Shown here: positions 45,530-55,830 of the stretch, one piece after another
Layout: every line of letters starts with the position of its first letter
Numbering within the stretch: position 1 is the first letter of the stretch
DNA from: Siphonodentalium dalli
Taxonomy: Eukaryota > Mollusca > Scaphopoda > Gadilida > Siphonodentaliidae
Assembly (NCBI GenBank): GCA_032622095.1
Contig: CP136069.1
Span: forward strand, 88,370,958 to 88,434,957
DNA: 64,000 nucleotides
Direction: 5' to 3'
Notes under the pieces: model-generated
Told to the model about the DNA's origin: nothing
What the model saw: only the letters and a program-made list of their open reading frames with translations
Databases searched by the model: none
Program-made: the position numbers and the translations under genes

Positions 45530-45660
45530 AGTAATGCCCAAAGTAATTGACCACTTAACCACAGCAGAAATATGGGTAATTTTTCAGGATTTAGTCCGAA
45601 ATATGGCTTGTTGCCGAGAGCTTTCCGATGAAGTGGTCAATTACTTTGAACATGACTACT
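45530..45660. repeat. Hairpin repeat with AAGTAATTGACCACTT ends
   Basis: CAAAGTAATTGACCACTT at about 45539 is mirrored by AAGTGGTCAATTACTTTG at about 45635. The ~80-bp interior matches 35.86-35.96 kb. Confidence 0.8.
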
Positions 45661-47359
45661 AGTATGTGTCTAGCACTGTACCGGCAGGTTAGCCGGTATG
45701 GGAAATGAAAACATTGAGCTACAATATTTAGCTGAATTCAGCTACATGTATCCTACAGGGTAGCACAATTTAGCTACCGGTATGTGTTATACTCCTGATC
45801 CATTAAGTTTTATGCATGACAAAATTGGGAAAATGCAAATAAAAATGCTTTACTTATTTCATATAATGGGCCATAGCAGTACACGTACTTCCTTCTGCGA
45901 GAAAAATGCTCATATTGTAGATATATGATTCTGAATCGTAATGCTACTGGTACATGTACCTCTGAACATTATCATCAACCGATCAAATTCATTTCAATTC
46001 CACTTCCAGTTTGAAAATAATGTTGATTAAGTGATTTTAGGCAATTTCAAATTAGAAAACAGATTGCAGTCTGTTCTTTCAATGCAACACTTAATGCGAA
46101 ATATCATTAGTTACTGCAGACCGCATGTGAAGCTTCACAGAAACACTTTCGGTACAACAAATTAAAACTGGACTCCCATCAGGAGAGGAAGCACGAGCAG
46201 TCAATACATTCATATTCTATTGTATAATCATTTACTGTTTTGTCGATATGGTTATGCGAATGGAAATCCTACCGGGTACTTATAAACACATAGCGGAGCA
46301 AATCAAAATGTTTCATTTAATCTTGGGGACAAGATCAAAGATGGCGTGGCGAAGCTGACAAGGCAAGGTTTACCAAATGAAAATTAAAAACTAAAAACTA
46401 TTTTCTCTTCCGAATGGGTAAATCCTTAAGTAAATGTGTCACTTAAAATACTGGTATATAAGACTGTGGTGAATAGAGTGCAAGTTATTTTTGTCAAGAT
46501 CAATGTTATTTTGATCCAGTAAAATTATATTTGCATCGCGATATTTCGTGTTAGGTGTTGAGCTGAAGGAAAAGACTGAAATTTAGCTCAATTTAGCTAC
46601 TTGAGCTTAGATGATTTATTTAATATAATTTGGCACTAGATGATGCCACAAACCTCTACCAGTCTATTGTCTAACACCCGTAGAGATCATATTCCACTAG
46701 TATAATTTACAAAACCCAGGAAGTGGAAAAAAATAACAGACAATGTATTTCTTTGTTAATAAATGATTTATTTACCGGTATGTGAAGTTCCCATCTCGAG
46801 ATTACATTATTTGCGTGACTTTCGACACCCGATTCCATGATATGAATATTTGTGTTATTCCCTGTCACCAGATTATACAGACTATATCGGTAAACGGCCA
46901 ACACGGAAACCATTCTGATTGGTCGATCGCCAAGCTGTGGTTTCGATCCCCAAAAATGGGTCATTCTCTCCCTGCGTATTTTACTAAACTGCCTCTGGAG
47001 ATCTGAACAATTTAATTTAATCTAACATTAAGTTAGTAAAGTGTATCAAAATATCTCTAAATACTGAATTCAGCATCAGGGAAAGGTCGAGGACAGTTTT
47101 GATGTTTGTGTCTAATGGCTGGATGCCCAAGCTCCAGAAGCCCAAATGTCTAGTAAATTTAGTTCAACTGTCAGGCTATCGGACATAATTATTATGACAT
47201 CTGAAAGTATATGGGGATATATTCCATCGGTCGTTTAGATATAGTCGCGGATTATGTTTTTTTAATATCCCGGCCCGAGGTGTTTCAGCATAAACTTATG
47301 GTGTATAAAGTACCAACATGTAATGTAATATGCACTGGTAATTTTCCTATTGAATGTTT
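45661..47359. other. Anonymous DNA
   Basis: No domain-bearing ORF. Short self-complementary words (TACCGGTA, TACATGTA) and repeated AGCT words (TTTAGCTACC, ATTCAGCTAC) are frequent at 45700-45790. Nothing else is recognised. Confidence 0.4.
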
Positions 47360-47787
47360 GAGTTAATAAAAGCAGCCCCGTAACTTCACCAAATATTAAA
47401 TAAGCCGAGGAACCCACCCATCAAAGCTCAAGCTTGATTAGATATCAAATACACCAAATTGCCTGATGTTACGCCTGAAAATGTGAATTAAGATCGTGGA
47501 GTGATTTAACAGTGAATTAAACAAAAACAGCGACAACCAAAACATTGGATTGTGCAATAAGTATGCGTGATTGTTACACATGGTGAGCTTGGCCAGTTTT
47601 ATAAACCGGTTGCGGAAGTTATAGTTATACTTTTGCTGATTGACCAATCAGAATCGCTTCCACATTGGCCGCTTACGATCTAATCTGTAGAATCTGGTGA
47701 CAAGGTATAAAATAAATACATGTATTTATTGCAAAATCGGGTGTCACGAAAATAATTCAATCTCTATCCGGGAACTAGTGAATAAAC
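47360..47787. other. Anonymous DNA, starting with a short GAGGAACCCACCC repeat copy
   Basis: 47360-47450 matches the core of 37.4 and 45.0 kb. The remainder has only chance ORFs. Confidence 0.5.
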
Positions 47788-48150
47788 CATTAAAGTGATG
47801 TTAAACACTCTGGTAGGGTGATCCAATAGAAATGGAAAATAATTTTACTCCAAGTAGTTATTTTTTACAAATCTTTAATCCAAACTGCCCACACACACTG
47901 TCATTATTATATACCGTATACATTAAATTCAGTGACTCTTGATGTCAAAATCGTTTGTTTCTTTGTCGCTGATAGTTGTGTCCAGAATCGAGAAGTAAAT
48001 ATTTACAATTCAGCGTATTGCAGATGATGTTTTCTATGGAGTGGTATGGTCGATATGCTGGATTTTTTCAGAGATGTAGTAGAATGCTACACTCGTCAAG
48101 TTGACATACTGGTTAATAATAATAGTTTAGCGCAACAACTGCATAATATG
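47788..48150 (-). repeat. R350 dispersed repeat, copy 3
   Basis: AAAGTGATGTTAAACACTC at the plus-strand left edge and CATAATATGTCTTTAAGC at the right edge. Confidence 0.75.
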
Positions 48151-48214
48151 TCTTTAAGCAACAGGTACCGGTATTAACAAAGAAATACATTCCCCATGTT
48201 ATGTTTCAACTTTA

Positions 48215-48300
48215 TAAGAATCCCTATCAAACTTAAAACAGTTCACGGGTTTTATACTGGTGGAATATGATCTCTACAAACGTCGACAGAGTAGAGATTC
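48215..48300 (-). repeat. R120 dispersed repeat copy
   Basis: GTTCACGGGTTTTATACTGG followed by GGAATATGATCTCTAC. It abuts the next element. Confidence 0.55.
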
Positions 48301-48311
48301 ATCAATTTCAT

Positions 48312-48560
48312 CAGGTCTGGCAAATGTGAGAATAGCTACAATAGCTGTATTCAGCTAACCTAGCTGTATTCAGCTATATATTATACTCTCAAACCGGCTG
48401 TTTTTCGATAATAAACTAGCAGCGCTAATTTTCACATAACAATTAGGCTACCATATTCTCCGGCCAACCTCAACCAAACCAAAACCGTTACTTGTTGCCT
48501 TTTGTCGACACAGCAATTCTGATTTTTTGTGAAAACGTACTACGGCGGTAGATGTCAGTA
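48312..48560 (+). mobile_element. Solo terminal repeat of the CAGGTCTGG element
   Basis: Matches the 270-bp TIR of 53971-55163 from its first base (CAGGTCTGGCAAATGTGAGA) to about CGGTAGATGTCAGTAAA. The partner TIR is absent. A poly(G) tract follows at about 48589-48602. Confidence 0.8.
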
Positions 48561-48869
48561 AAAATTAGTGGGTGAAGTTAAGTCCTGGGGGGGGGGGGGG
48601 GGTGGGTGCAGAGGTCAACCAATATCTCCTGGACTACCCGAACTACATCGGTCATTTAAAAAGCCAATTCAAATTTTTTTATAAATAATACCTGTTAGAA
48701 ATATTGGATTTGAACAACAAAAATGAACTGTTAAATATTCATCAGAGTATGCTTTTCAGATAAATAGCCTCTGTTCCTCATCTCCAAATTGAGATCTACG
48801 GTAATTGCCTGAGAACAAATACCGGTATTTTATTTTAATGGCCCTAGCCTCAACCACCGAATTTCCTAT
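48561..48869. other. Anonymous DNA with poly(G)
   Basis: G-run of about 14. Otherwise nothing recognised. Confidence 0.4.
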
Positions 48870-49590
48870 CTTTTGGCATATTATGTACTTGTTCGGGTGC
48901 GTGCAACTGATCAGTTATTATTCAGGTGCTATGCCAACTGGAGGAATGTAGTATTCTACTAACATCACAGAAAATCTCAAGCAAATTGACTGTACCACTC
49001 CATAGAAAACATCGTCTGAATTACAATAAATTGTTAATATTTACTACTCGAATCGGGACGCTTTTATCAGCGATAAACTAACAATAACGATTTCGACATC
49101 GACAGTCATTGCATTTAATTAATATATAAAAATAACGGTGTGGGTTGTCAATTTAGATATAATATTTGTAAAAATAACTACTTTGAACAAGATTATTCTC
49201 CATTTCTATTTAATCACCCTACCGGAGTGCTTCACATCACTTTAAAAACATATTATGGACTTGTTTAGCTATGCCAACTGGAGGAGTGAACCATTCAACT
49301 ACATGTAACACTGCCGAAAATCTGAAGCAAATCGACTGTACCACTCCATAGAAAACATGACCTGAACTACACTCTCAAGTGTAAATATTTACTACTCGAA
49401 TCGGGACACATCTGTCGTCGGTAAACTAACCAAACCGATTTCTCAATCAATAATCACTACATTTAATTAATATATAAGAACGAAGGTGCGTGTTGTCAAT
49501 TTGGATAATAATTGTAATAATAACTACTTTGAACAAGATTATTCTAAATTTATATTTGATCACCCTACCGAAGTGTTTCGCATCACTTTA
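48870..49590 (+). repeat. R350 copies 4 and 5 in tandem
   Basis: Two head-to-tail units (48870-49243 and 49244-49590) each end CACATCACTTTAA; the second lacks part of its start. They are more similar to each other than to the other copies by eye. Confidence 0.8.
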
Positions 49591-51345
49591 AATATTAGCA
49601 TAATACACAGGAGTGTGGGAGGGATGCCGACGGAGTGGTAAACTGGAATATGTTTTGACCTCAGCCCTTTATACATGTAGTGATATAAACTTAAATTTCA
49701 ACTTGACTATTAGAATAATTACTCACCTTGTATGAGGATGCCAGTTAGCAGATCTAAATGTAATGGTAGCGGTAGATATCAGCAGAGCATAGGAAATAAC
49801 TGAAAAATAATATTGTTGGAAATAAGGTACCGGTACATGTGCGTTATACATTGTACATGTAAATTATCATTGGGTTACTTAATTTGTATGCATCTTTTTA
49901 GAAGTACTGGTACATGTAACTTGATGAATGTACAATCACATCATTGATAATATATCGAGATTCATATTATATCGTGACCAAATCGTTACCGTCCTACCGG
50001 TAGGATTGGGTTGCAAGAAGTGCTGCAATATGAAAATTATGCTACATCACACCGATAACAATTTATTTCCATAAATAATAGGCTTTGATTTATTTATATC
50101 TAACAGCTGATGTGCGGGACTTTGTCCGGGCTATTTACCTGTAGTGACTTATTTTACACAAACATGCCTATACGAGCGAGGTTAAGGTCAAGGACACTGT
50201 CGCACGTAAAATTGTTCCTGCGATCGATCCAAGTAGGCATGTATAAAAAATTTGAGACAGATCTGTTGAGGTCCATAAACTTGCCATGTGAGGGAGATCA
50301 CGGTCAAAGCCACAGTTACACATGAAATTGGAGTTATTGGACACACCCATATCAAAGTAGGATGTACATGAGACATACCATTGGTCGGATCGGTCAATAA
50401 GTTTTTGAGTCTATAACACACACAGGCATACACAGACAGAAGTTCCAAAAGACAACCCTTATCACCAATATACTAATACATGTACCGGTAGATGTATTTG
50501 TAAATCTAATCTTGAATGCCGTACTTATGAAAATCAGAAATTTGTGTCATACCAGTACATGTACAGGTAAGTTGAGGTAACCATGTCAAATTATACATTC
50601 CCATTTAAATTTTAAATTGATCATTTTCCGACAGAAACAATAGTGCATTGTACCATATACTGGTACCTATACATGTAGATGGATTAACAAAATAACCGGT
50701 AGCCCAAATTCAATTTTGTCTGCACAAATGATACAGTATTCCCACCACACGGTCTAGCGATATCTCCGGTTAGGATTTGTCGTTTTAACCTGAGAACTAA
50801 TATTTTTGCATGTATCAATCGTTTATCTTGTTTTAGGCCAAAGAAAAAATAACCCGCCGACCCTAAACTTTTTATTGATATATTTTTTTTTAATGTTTTT
50901 ACCACTAATGCTCATAAATATTGATGATCTTTAGTGTGCAAAACACATGGTTTCTAACATAAATCATTGTGAAAATTGACCACGAAGTGACAGCTGTCTC
51001 AAAAGCCCCAGGTGTGTTATGGGTTGTGGATTGATGGGCATACATTTTGCAATTTTAATTTCCTGAGAGTGGAACTCCTGCCTGCTTTATGTCTTGTTTG
51101 GGACTTATGGAACGCTATGAACAGACATGGTGGGTGTGTATCTGTATATATACATGTATAGAGGTTATCACCACATATGTTAGTGGTATAGCTACTGTTT
51201 CCAAAAACCAGGCATGCTCGGTGGGCGTACTGGCTACCCCCAGACAATGGGATGTAGTCGTCACAATACAAGTACGATATAATGGCCGTATTATTGGTAA
51301 AATTCTGATAAAAAGTTAGTGACATCAATTTCGTACCAATTAAGT
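49591..51345. other. Anonymous DNA rich in TACATGTA/TACCGGTA words
   Basis: Several ORFs of 60-113 codons overlap on opposite strands (50110-50448, 51017-51358) and lack domains. No RNA gene is recognised. Confidence 0.4.
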
Positions 51346-51419
51346 TTAGGCCCCTCAAAAATGATTACTTGTTTATCATAGGCGCCCGCCCCTAAAATTC
51401 CTCCCGTGCGTATTATTTT

Positions 51420-51707
51420 TTGTTTTTTATATTATCTCCAGGACACCAATATATGCTTTACGCGGAGCTCAATATCGGTCAAAGAACGACTACACTATAT
51501 CCAGGAAGTCACATTACGCAAAGTATAAACATCGGTACACGGTACGCCGATCGATCACACCTACTGGAAACGCTTACACCTATCGGAAACACGGTTGGCA
51601 ATTATCGCAATACGATAGGGGAACACTTTGACATTCGTATTCATATTTCACCAATTTTTGTACCTGGCTTGCCTGTCCTAAGTTTCACGGGAAAATGGCT
51701 AATTTGA
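51420..51707 (+). CDS. Unrecognised 95-codon ORF after a splice-acceptor-like sequence
   Basis: A T-rich tract ending ATTATCTCCAG (51425-51440) precedes an open frame through SINIGTRYADR and VPGLPVLSFTGKW. It could be an exon of the transposon's gene. The internal inverted repeat (51590-51627 versus 51884-51921) overlaps its end. No homologue is recognised and chance is not excluded. Confidence 0.2.
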   Translation: MFFILSPGHQYMLYAELNIGQRTTTLYPGSHITQSINIGTRYADRSHLLETLTPIGNTVGNYRNTIGEHFDIRIHISPIFVPGLPVLSFTGKWLI

Positions 51708-51921
51708 TTCTATTTGTCGTTATATACATATTTATCACCCCATTTATTATTCATTTTCATAAAAATAAAATAAAAGAAGCCGAAGATGACGTGTTTAAAA
51801 TGTTTGAAGCATGAATTTGGCGATAAGTTGTTATATGAGTACTGGTACGTTATACTTGTGATAGTTACGTTACGCACACGGTGTTCCCCTATCGTATTGC
51901 GATAATCGCCAACCCGGAAAC
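51590..51921. repeat. Inverted pair of ~38 bp with ~255-bp loop
   Basis: ATTATCGCAATACGATAGGG and the following GAACAC at the left have their complement at 51884-51921, with about two mismatches over the arms. Similarity stops sharply inside. Confidence 0.85.
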
Positions 51922-52225
51922 ACGTGTTTCTGTGTATAGTTTCAAGCCGTGCAATTAAAGTATTTGTCTGTTACGCGTTATAGACTATGTGATTTGTGAT
52001 TATACAAATCACCGATGGGCCGAAGGTTCTTAAGCCATTTTACGGGACAACACTCCCAGAGCATACCAGTCTCATCCATGTGTATGAAATGTTCAGGGGT
52101 GGTGCCTTGGACAGTTCGCAACCCCTCCCCGACCAATACGACAATGCAATTGTTAAAGTAAAAGTGTCAAACTGACTATCCACCCGTCTATATTAACCCT
52201 TTACCCAACAGAACGGGTTTTTTAA

Positions 52226-52454
52226 CCCTGTGCCAATGGATTCTCTTATATATGCGAGTCGACCATAGGTCGCCTCGCATATATAAGAGAATGCATTGGC
52301 TTAACACATTACAAATCATAAAATTGTTAAAGAATGTAAGAAAAAATGGTAAAAAGTGTTAAAAAATGATTTTTTTTAGTCCAATGCATTCTCTTATATA
52401 TGCGAGGCGACATATGGTCGACTCGCATATATAAGAGAATGCATTGGCACAGGG
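52226..52454. mobile_element. Double-hairpin element, complete copy (229 bp)
   Basis: Outer ends CCCTGTGCCAATG and CATTGGCACAGGG are inverted. Each end also contains its own hairpin (ATTCTCTTATATATGCGAG, then GTCGACCATAGGTCG- or GCGACATATGGTCG-type apex, then the complement). The hairpins are separated by ~75 bp of AT-rich DNA. Sister copies at 39.8-40.5 and 42.4-42.6 kb. No ORF. No clear target duplication seen. Confidence 0.88.
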
Positions 52455-52589
52455 CATAACTGTAACTATCACAATGTGGTCAAGGAGCCAGTTCCAATGA
52501 TATCCATATTTGTATGGTTCTATTGAGACAGACCGAAGATATTTTAGGCTGTTGAAGCTTTATTTGGCCGGTTTGTTGCCAAGACAAGA

Positions 52590-52753
52590 TAGAATTGCCT
52601 TGGTATAGTGCGGGTAATGATAGAATATGTATACATTGTGGAACAGAAGACGACCTGGAACAATTGGATGAAAGATACTACCCAATATGCACAGCTTGCA
52701 GAGGGAGAGGACTGCCTGTTGAAAAGAAGAGAACTAGATTTGTGTCGAAATAG
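52590..52753 (+). CDS. C-terminal Cys-pair module (CxxC-x17-CxxC) in TIR element
   Basis: The frame WYSAGNDRICIHCGTEDD, then ERYYPICTACRGRG, then KKRTRFVSK and a TAG stop at 52751-52753, carries two CxxC pairs 17 residues apart and a basic tail. This is a plausible four-Cys zinc site. Position near the right end of a TIR element suggests the C-terminus of a transposon protein, possibly DNA-binding. The upstream frame is broken near 52590 and no start is visible, so it is a fragment or last exon. I do not recognise the family. Confidence 0.5.
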
Positions 52754-52912
52754 ATTGAAATAAAACATGAGTTTTGTGAAAGTAGTTATATATTATGTTT
52801 TCCCCGATAACTTACCTTATCGGATCCCAAAACAAAAAACTAATGTCCCTCCCGCCCCTACACTGGGAAAAAAAACCTATGATAAACAAGTAATCTTTTT
52901 TGAGGGGCCTTA

Positions 52913-53685
52913 TAGCCAAATTTATGAAAATGTGGTATGTGAATAATAAAAAACATACTTAAGCATGAAGTAAGTTTGATTTTTTATCAATCTTAATGTA
53001 TATTTCCAGTGTTGATCAAGTAATACTTTCCCCACAGCACGGGTTGGCATTTTATGTCACTTTGGTCGAGTTAGTTCAATATTTCTGCAGCTGGATAAAA
53101 AATATCGAAATAAAATAAAAAATAAACATTTCCCTACCTACCTACCCTATTAAATGTTTTCGCACCGTTACCGGAAACATACAATCTTTTTTTTATGGCC
53201 TAATCGCCAATCACTATTGAGTATTGACATTGTAGAGTATTCCTGGTCCAAAACAGCTTGGGATATTGGTTGGTTTGATGTTTGGGAAAGGCTGCACTCC
53301 ATATGGCACGTGTCTGTTCAACCCAATCTAAGACATTCTTGTATTGAGTAATTTTAAGCAAGATAACCCCCGCCCACGATTCTGGGCTTTAATGTTAGTT
53401 ACAGAAGGGTAACGTATACAAATTTTTATACCCCAAGTTGTTTTCGACAGAGAAGACTTGGTCTAGAGACATTACTTAGTCATTAAATTAATATTTGACG
53501 AAAATAATCACAATTTCTTATATACCGGTATTCAGCTTGCACATGCTTTGATTTTTGTAAATTTAACCAGTGGAAACTGCTTTAATCGGTGGGCCTGAAG
53601 CCAAGTTGAGGCATCCACACTCCAGGTCATAAATTGATTTGATTGAATATGACAGCGCACGACACTCGATTTTGCAAATACATGT
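52913..53685. other. Anonymous DNA
   Basis: No feature recognised. The ORF 53154-53351 lacks a domain. Confidence 0.4.
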
Positions 53686-53699
53686 ATACCCTGCTGGAC

Positions 53700-53970
53700 A
53701 AAACAAGTGTCCACTTAACCATGGTGCGGTTAGCATTGCCACCGCGGCCGAAATGCAACAACACTGCGGCTCCACCGGATAATTACAGTTGGGCCGCAGT
53801 GTACTTGCCATTCGGCCATGGTGTAGTTGCTGCAGTGTACGTTCATTAAACTGAAAAAAGATGATTACAAACCAGAAATCTAACCACGGTGTACATGCCA
53901 ATCGGCCGCGTTGTAGTTGCCTTTCGGCCATGGTGTACTTGCCGTTCGGCCAAGTGTACCTGCCTTTGGT
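53700..53970 (+). repeat. GC-rich minisatellite, ~21-bp unit
   Basis: Variants of GGCCATGGTGTACTTGCC with ATTCGGCC or GTTCGGCC recur irregularly. The period near 21 keeps a frame open on both strands (for example VYLPFGHG), so the 139-codon minus ORF is a by-product. Related words continue right of the inner element at 55169-55240. Confidence 0.75.
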
Positions 53971-55163
53971 CAGGTCTGGCAAATGTGAGAATACAGCTAC
54001 AATAGCTGTATATAGCTAACCTAGCTGTATTCAGCTATATATTATACTCTCAAACCGGCTGTTTTTCGATAATAAACTAGAAGCGCTAATTTGCGCATCA
54101 AAATTAGGCTACCATATTCTCCGGTCACCCTCAACCAAATCAAAATCGTCGCTTGTGTTCTGACAAACTGTTGCCTTTTGTCGACACGGCAATTCTGATT
54201 TTGTGTGAAAACTTACTACGGTGGTCGATGTCAGTAAATATTCTGGGGACTATTTTCTGCAAATGCATTCATTAACTAACTTATAAAATAAAGATCAAAT
54301 TCATCCCAAACACTCGTTTACTTCTTCCCGATGCTAAACCGGTAGGGGGCGTTAGAATGGTGTACCTATATCAAGCATTTAGAATTACATACCACTAGCG
54401 GTTTGTGAGCGATACTGGTAACTATTCATAACTGTATATACAGATATTGTGCGGCATATTGCAAATGTATGGCACAACATAGGGACAACTGAAATGAAAA
54501 TGCGACTTATATAATTTCTGAAGTATTTCAAACATGAAGTCCTGGTCGTTAGCGAGTCAGAACTATTCAATCTGTTTTGGCGGGAAAATATATAATGTGT
54601 GAAAACTTACTAAACATAACATTGGTATTTGTATTTTCGCAATTCGACATACAAGTATGCGTTTCCGTATTTTTGGAGAGAATCAGCTCAAGCAGTGAGT
54701 GGAACTCGCTCGGTTAAACTCTGGCTAGAGATGTTCCCCTTTTTACCTGTTTTAACGCACCAACCAAACTGCGTTTTAGCAGCATCATATTGATACTTCC
54801 GGGAATGATTAAGATGTTCCATCTTCGGTGATAAATATTGTATTTAATGTATTTTTCAAGGTATTCCGCATTGCATAAGAGAGTTATTAACCGTTATGAC
54901 CGACATCGACCGCCGTAGTAAGTTTTCACACATAATCACCATCGCCGTGCCGACAAAAGGCAACACTTTGTCAGAACACAAGCGACGATTTTGATTTGGT
55001 TGAGGGTGGCCGGAGAATAGGGTAGCCTAATTTTGATGCGCAAATTAGCGCTTCTAGTTTATTATCGAAAAACAGCCGGTTTGAGAGTATAATATATAGC
55101 TGAATACAGCCAGGTTAGCTGAATACAGCTATTGTAGCTGTATTCTCACATTTGCCAGACCTG
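53971..55163. mobile_element. CAGGTCTGG element (1193 bp) with ~270-bp TIRs
   Basis: Terminal repeats at 53971-54237 and 54897-55163 are long inverted copies with few differences. TTGGT occurs immediately outside both ends (53966-53970, 55164-55168), a likely 5-bp duplication. The TIRs contain AATAGCTGTATTCAGCT word repeats near the termini. The interior of ~660 bp has no transposase. A solo TIR is at 48312-48560. Superfamily unassigned. Confidence 0.9.
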
Positions 55164-55263
55164 TTGGTCGCGGTGCTCAACCCCAGTTACAAACGCTGAC
55201 ACCGCGGTCCGAACGGCAAATACACCGCGGTGCCAATGGACACTTGTTTTGTCGAGCGGGGTA

Positions 55264-55830
55264 TGGAATTAAATATCTTCACACTATGTACGATAGTTGC
55301 CATTGCATTGGAATGCGAATATTTTATTAGTTTTATGGTCATTCGATTGATTGAATGACAGCGGTGGACAGAAAGTACATGTAAATATTTTTTGCAAATA
55401 TCGTGGAATTAAATATCCTGACACTATGTAACGTATGTTCATTGCATCGGAAAGCGAAGTTTTTCACCAAAATTGGTTGTCATTCGAATTTCGATTGAAT
55501 TTGAAAACTGATTGACACTGACTGCGCTCGACAAACTTTCAAAAGTAAACAAAAACAAATACATTGTAGTGTGGAATTAAATATCTTCGTACTATAATAG
55601 TTACCATTGGCACTGCATCGGAATGCGAAGCTTTTGTGTCCGTCATGGTCATTCGATTGAATGAATGACATTGACAGCCGATGAATTTCATGAAACTTTC
55701 AAATCAAAGTAAACAAAGCAATCAATGCTATTTTGTGCAAATAGCGTGTAATTAAATATCTTCGCAATTTGACAATTTGTACGATAGTTACCATTGCATT
55801 GGAATGCGAAGCTTTTGTGGATAAACTGTG
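55264..55830 (+). repeat. Tandem repeat, four units of ~138-177 bp
   Basis: GGAATTAAATATCTTC-type starts at about 55266, 55404, 55572 and 55749 (last GTAATTAAATATCTTCG). Each is followed by ATTGCATTGGAATGCGAA-like and GTCATTCGATTGA words. Units are unequal and diverged. Confidence 0.8.

Larger units (their letters stand above)
51349..52909. mobile_element. 1.56-kb TIR element with TTA target duplication
   Basis: The 34-bp terminal inverted repeats (51349-51382 and 52876-52909; start GGCCCCTCAAAAA, end TTGTTTATCATAGG) differ at one base. TTA flanks both sides (51346-51348, 52910-52912). A 3-bp TWA duplication and GG-start TIRs fit PIF/Harbinger; this is an inference. The interior holds a double-hairpin element, an inverted pair of ~38 bp, and the Cys-pair ORF near its right end. 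No DDE transposase core was recognised, so it is probably an internally deleted derivative. Confidence 0.85.
53686..55264. mobile_element. Outer inverted-repeat element with minisatellite ends
   Basis: ATACCCTGCTGGACAAAACA (53686 onward, continuing AGTGTCCACTT) is mirrored at 55264 by ATACCCCGCTCGACAAAACA. Inside each end is GC-rich repeated text. The element is split by the inner CAGGTCTGG element. No transposase. Confidence 0.7.

Noticed and set aside
53563-53982. 139-codon ORF
   Set aside because: Produced by the ~21-bp minisatellite, whose period is a multiple of three.
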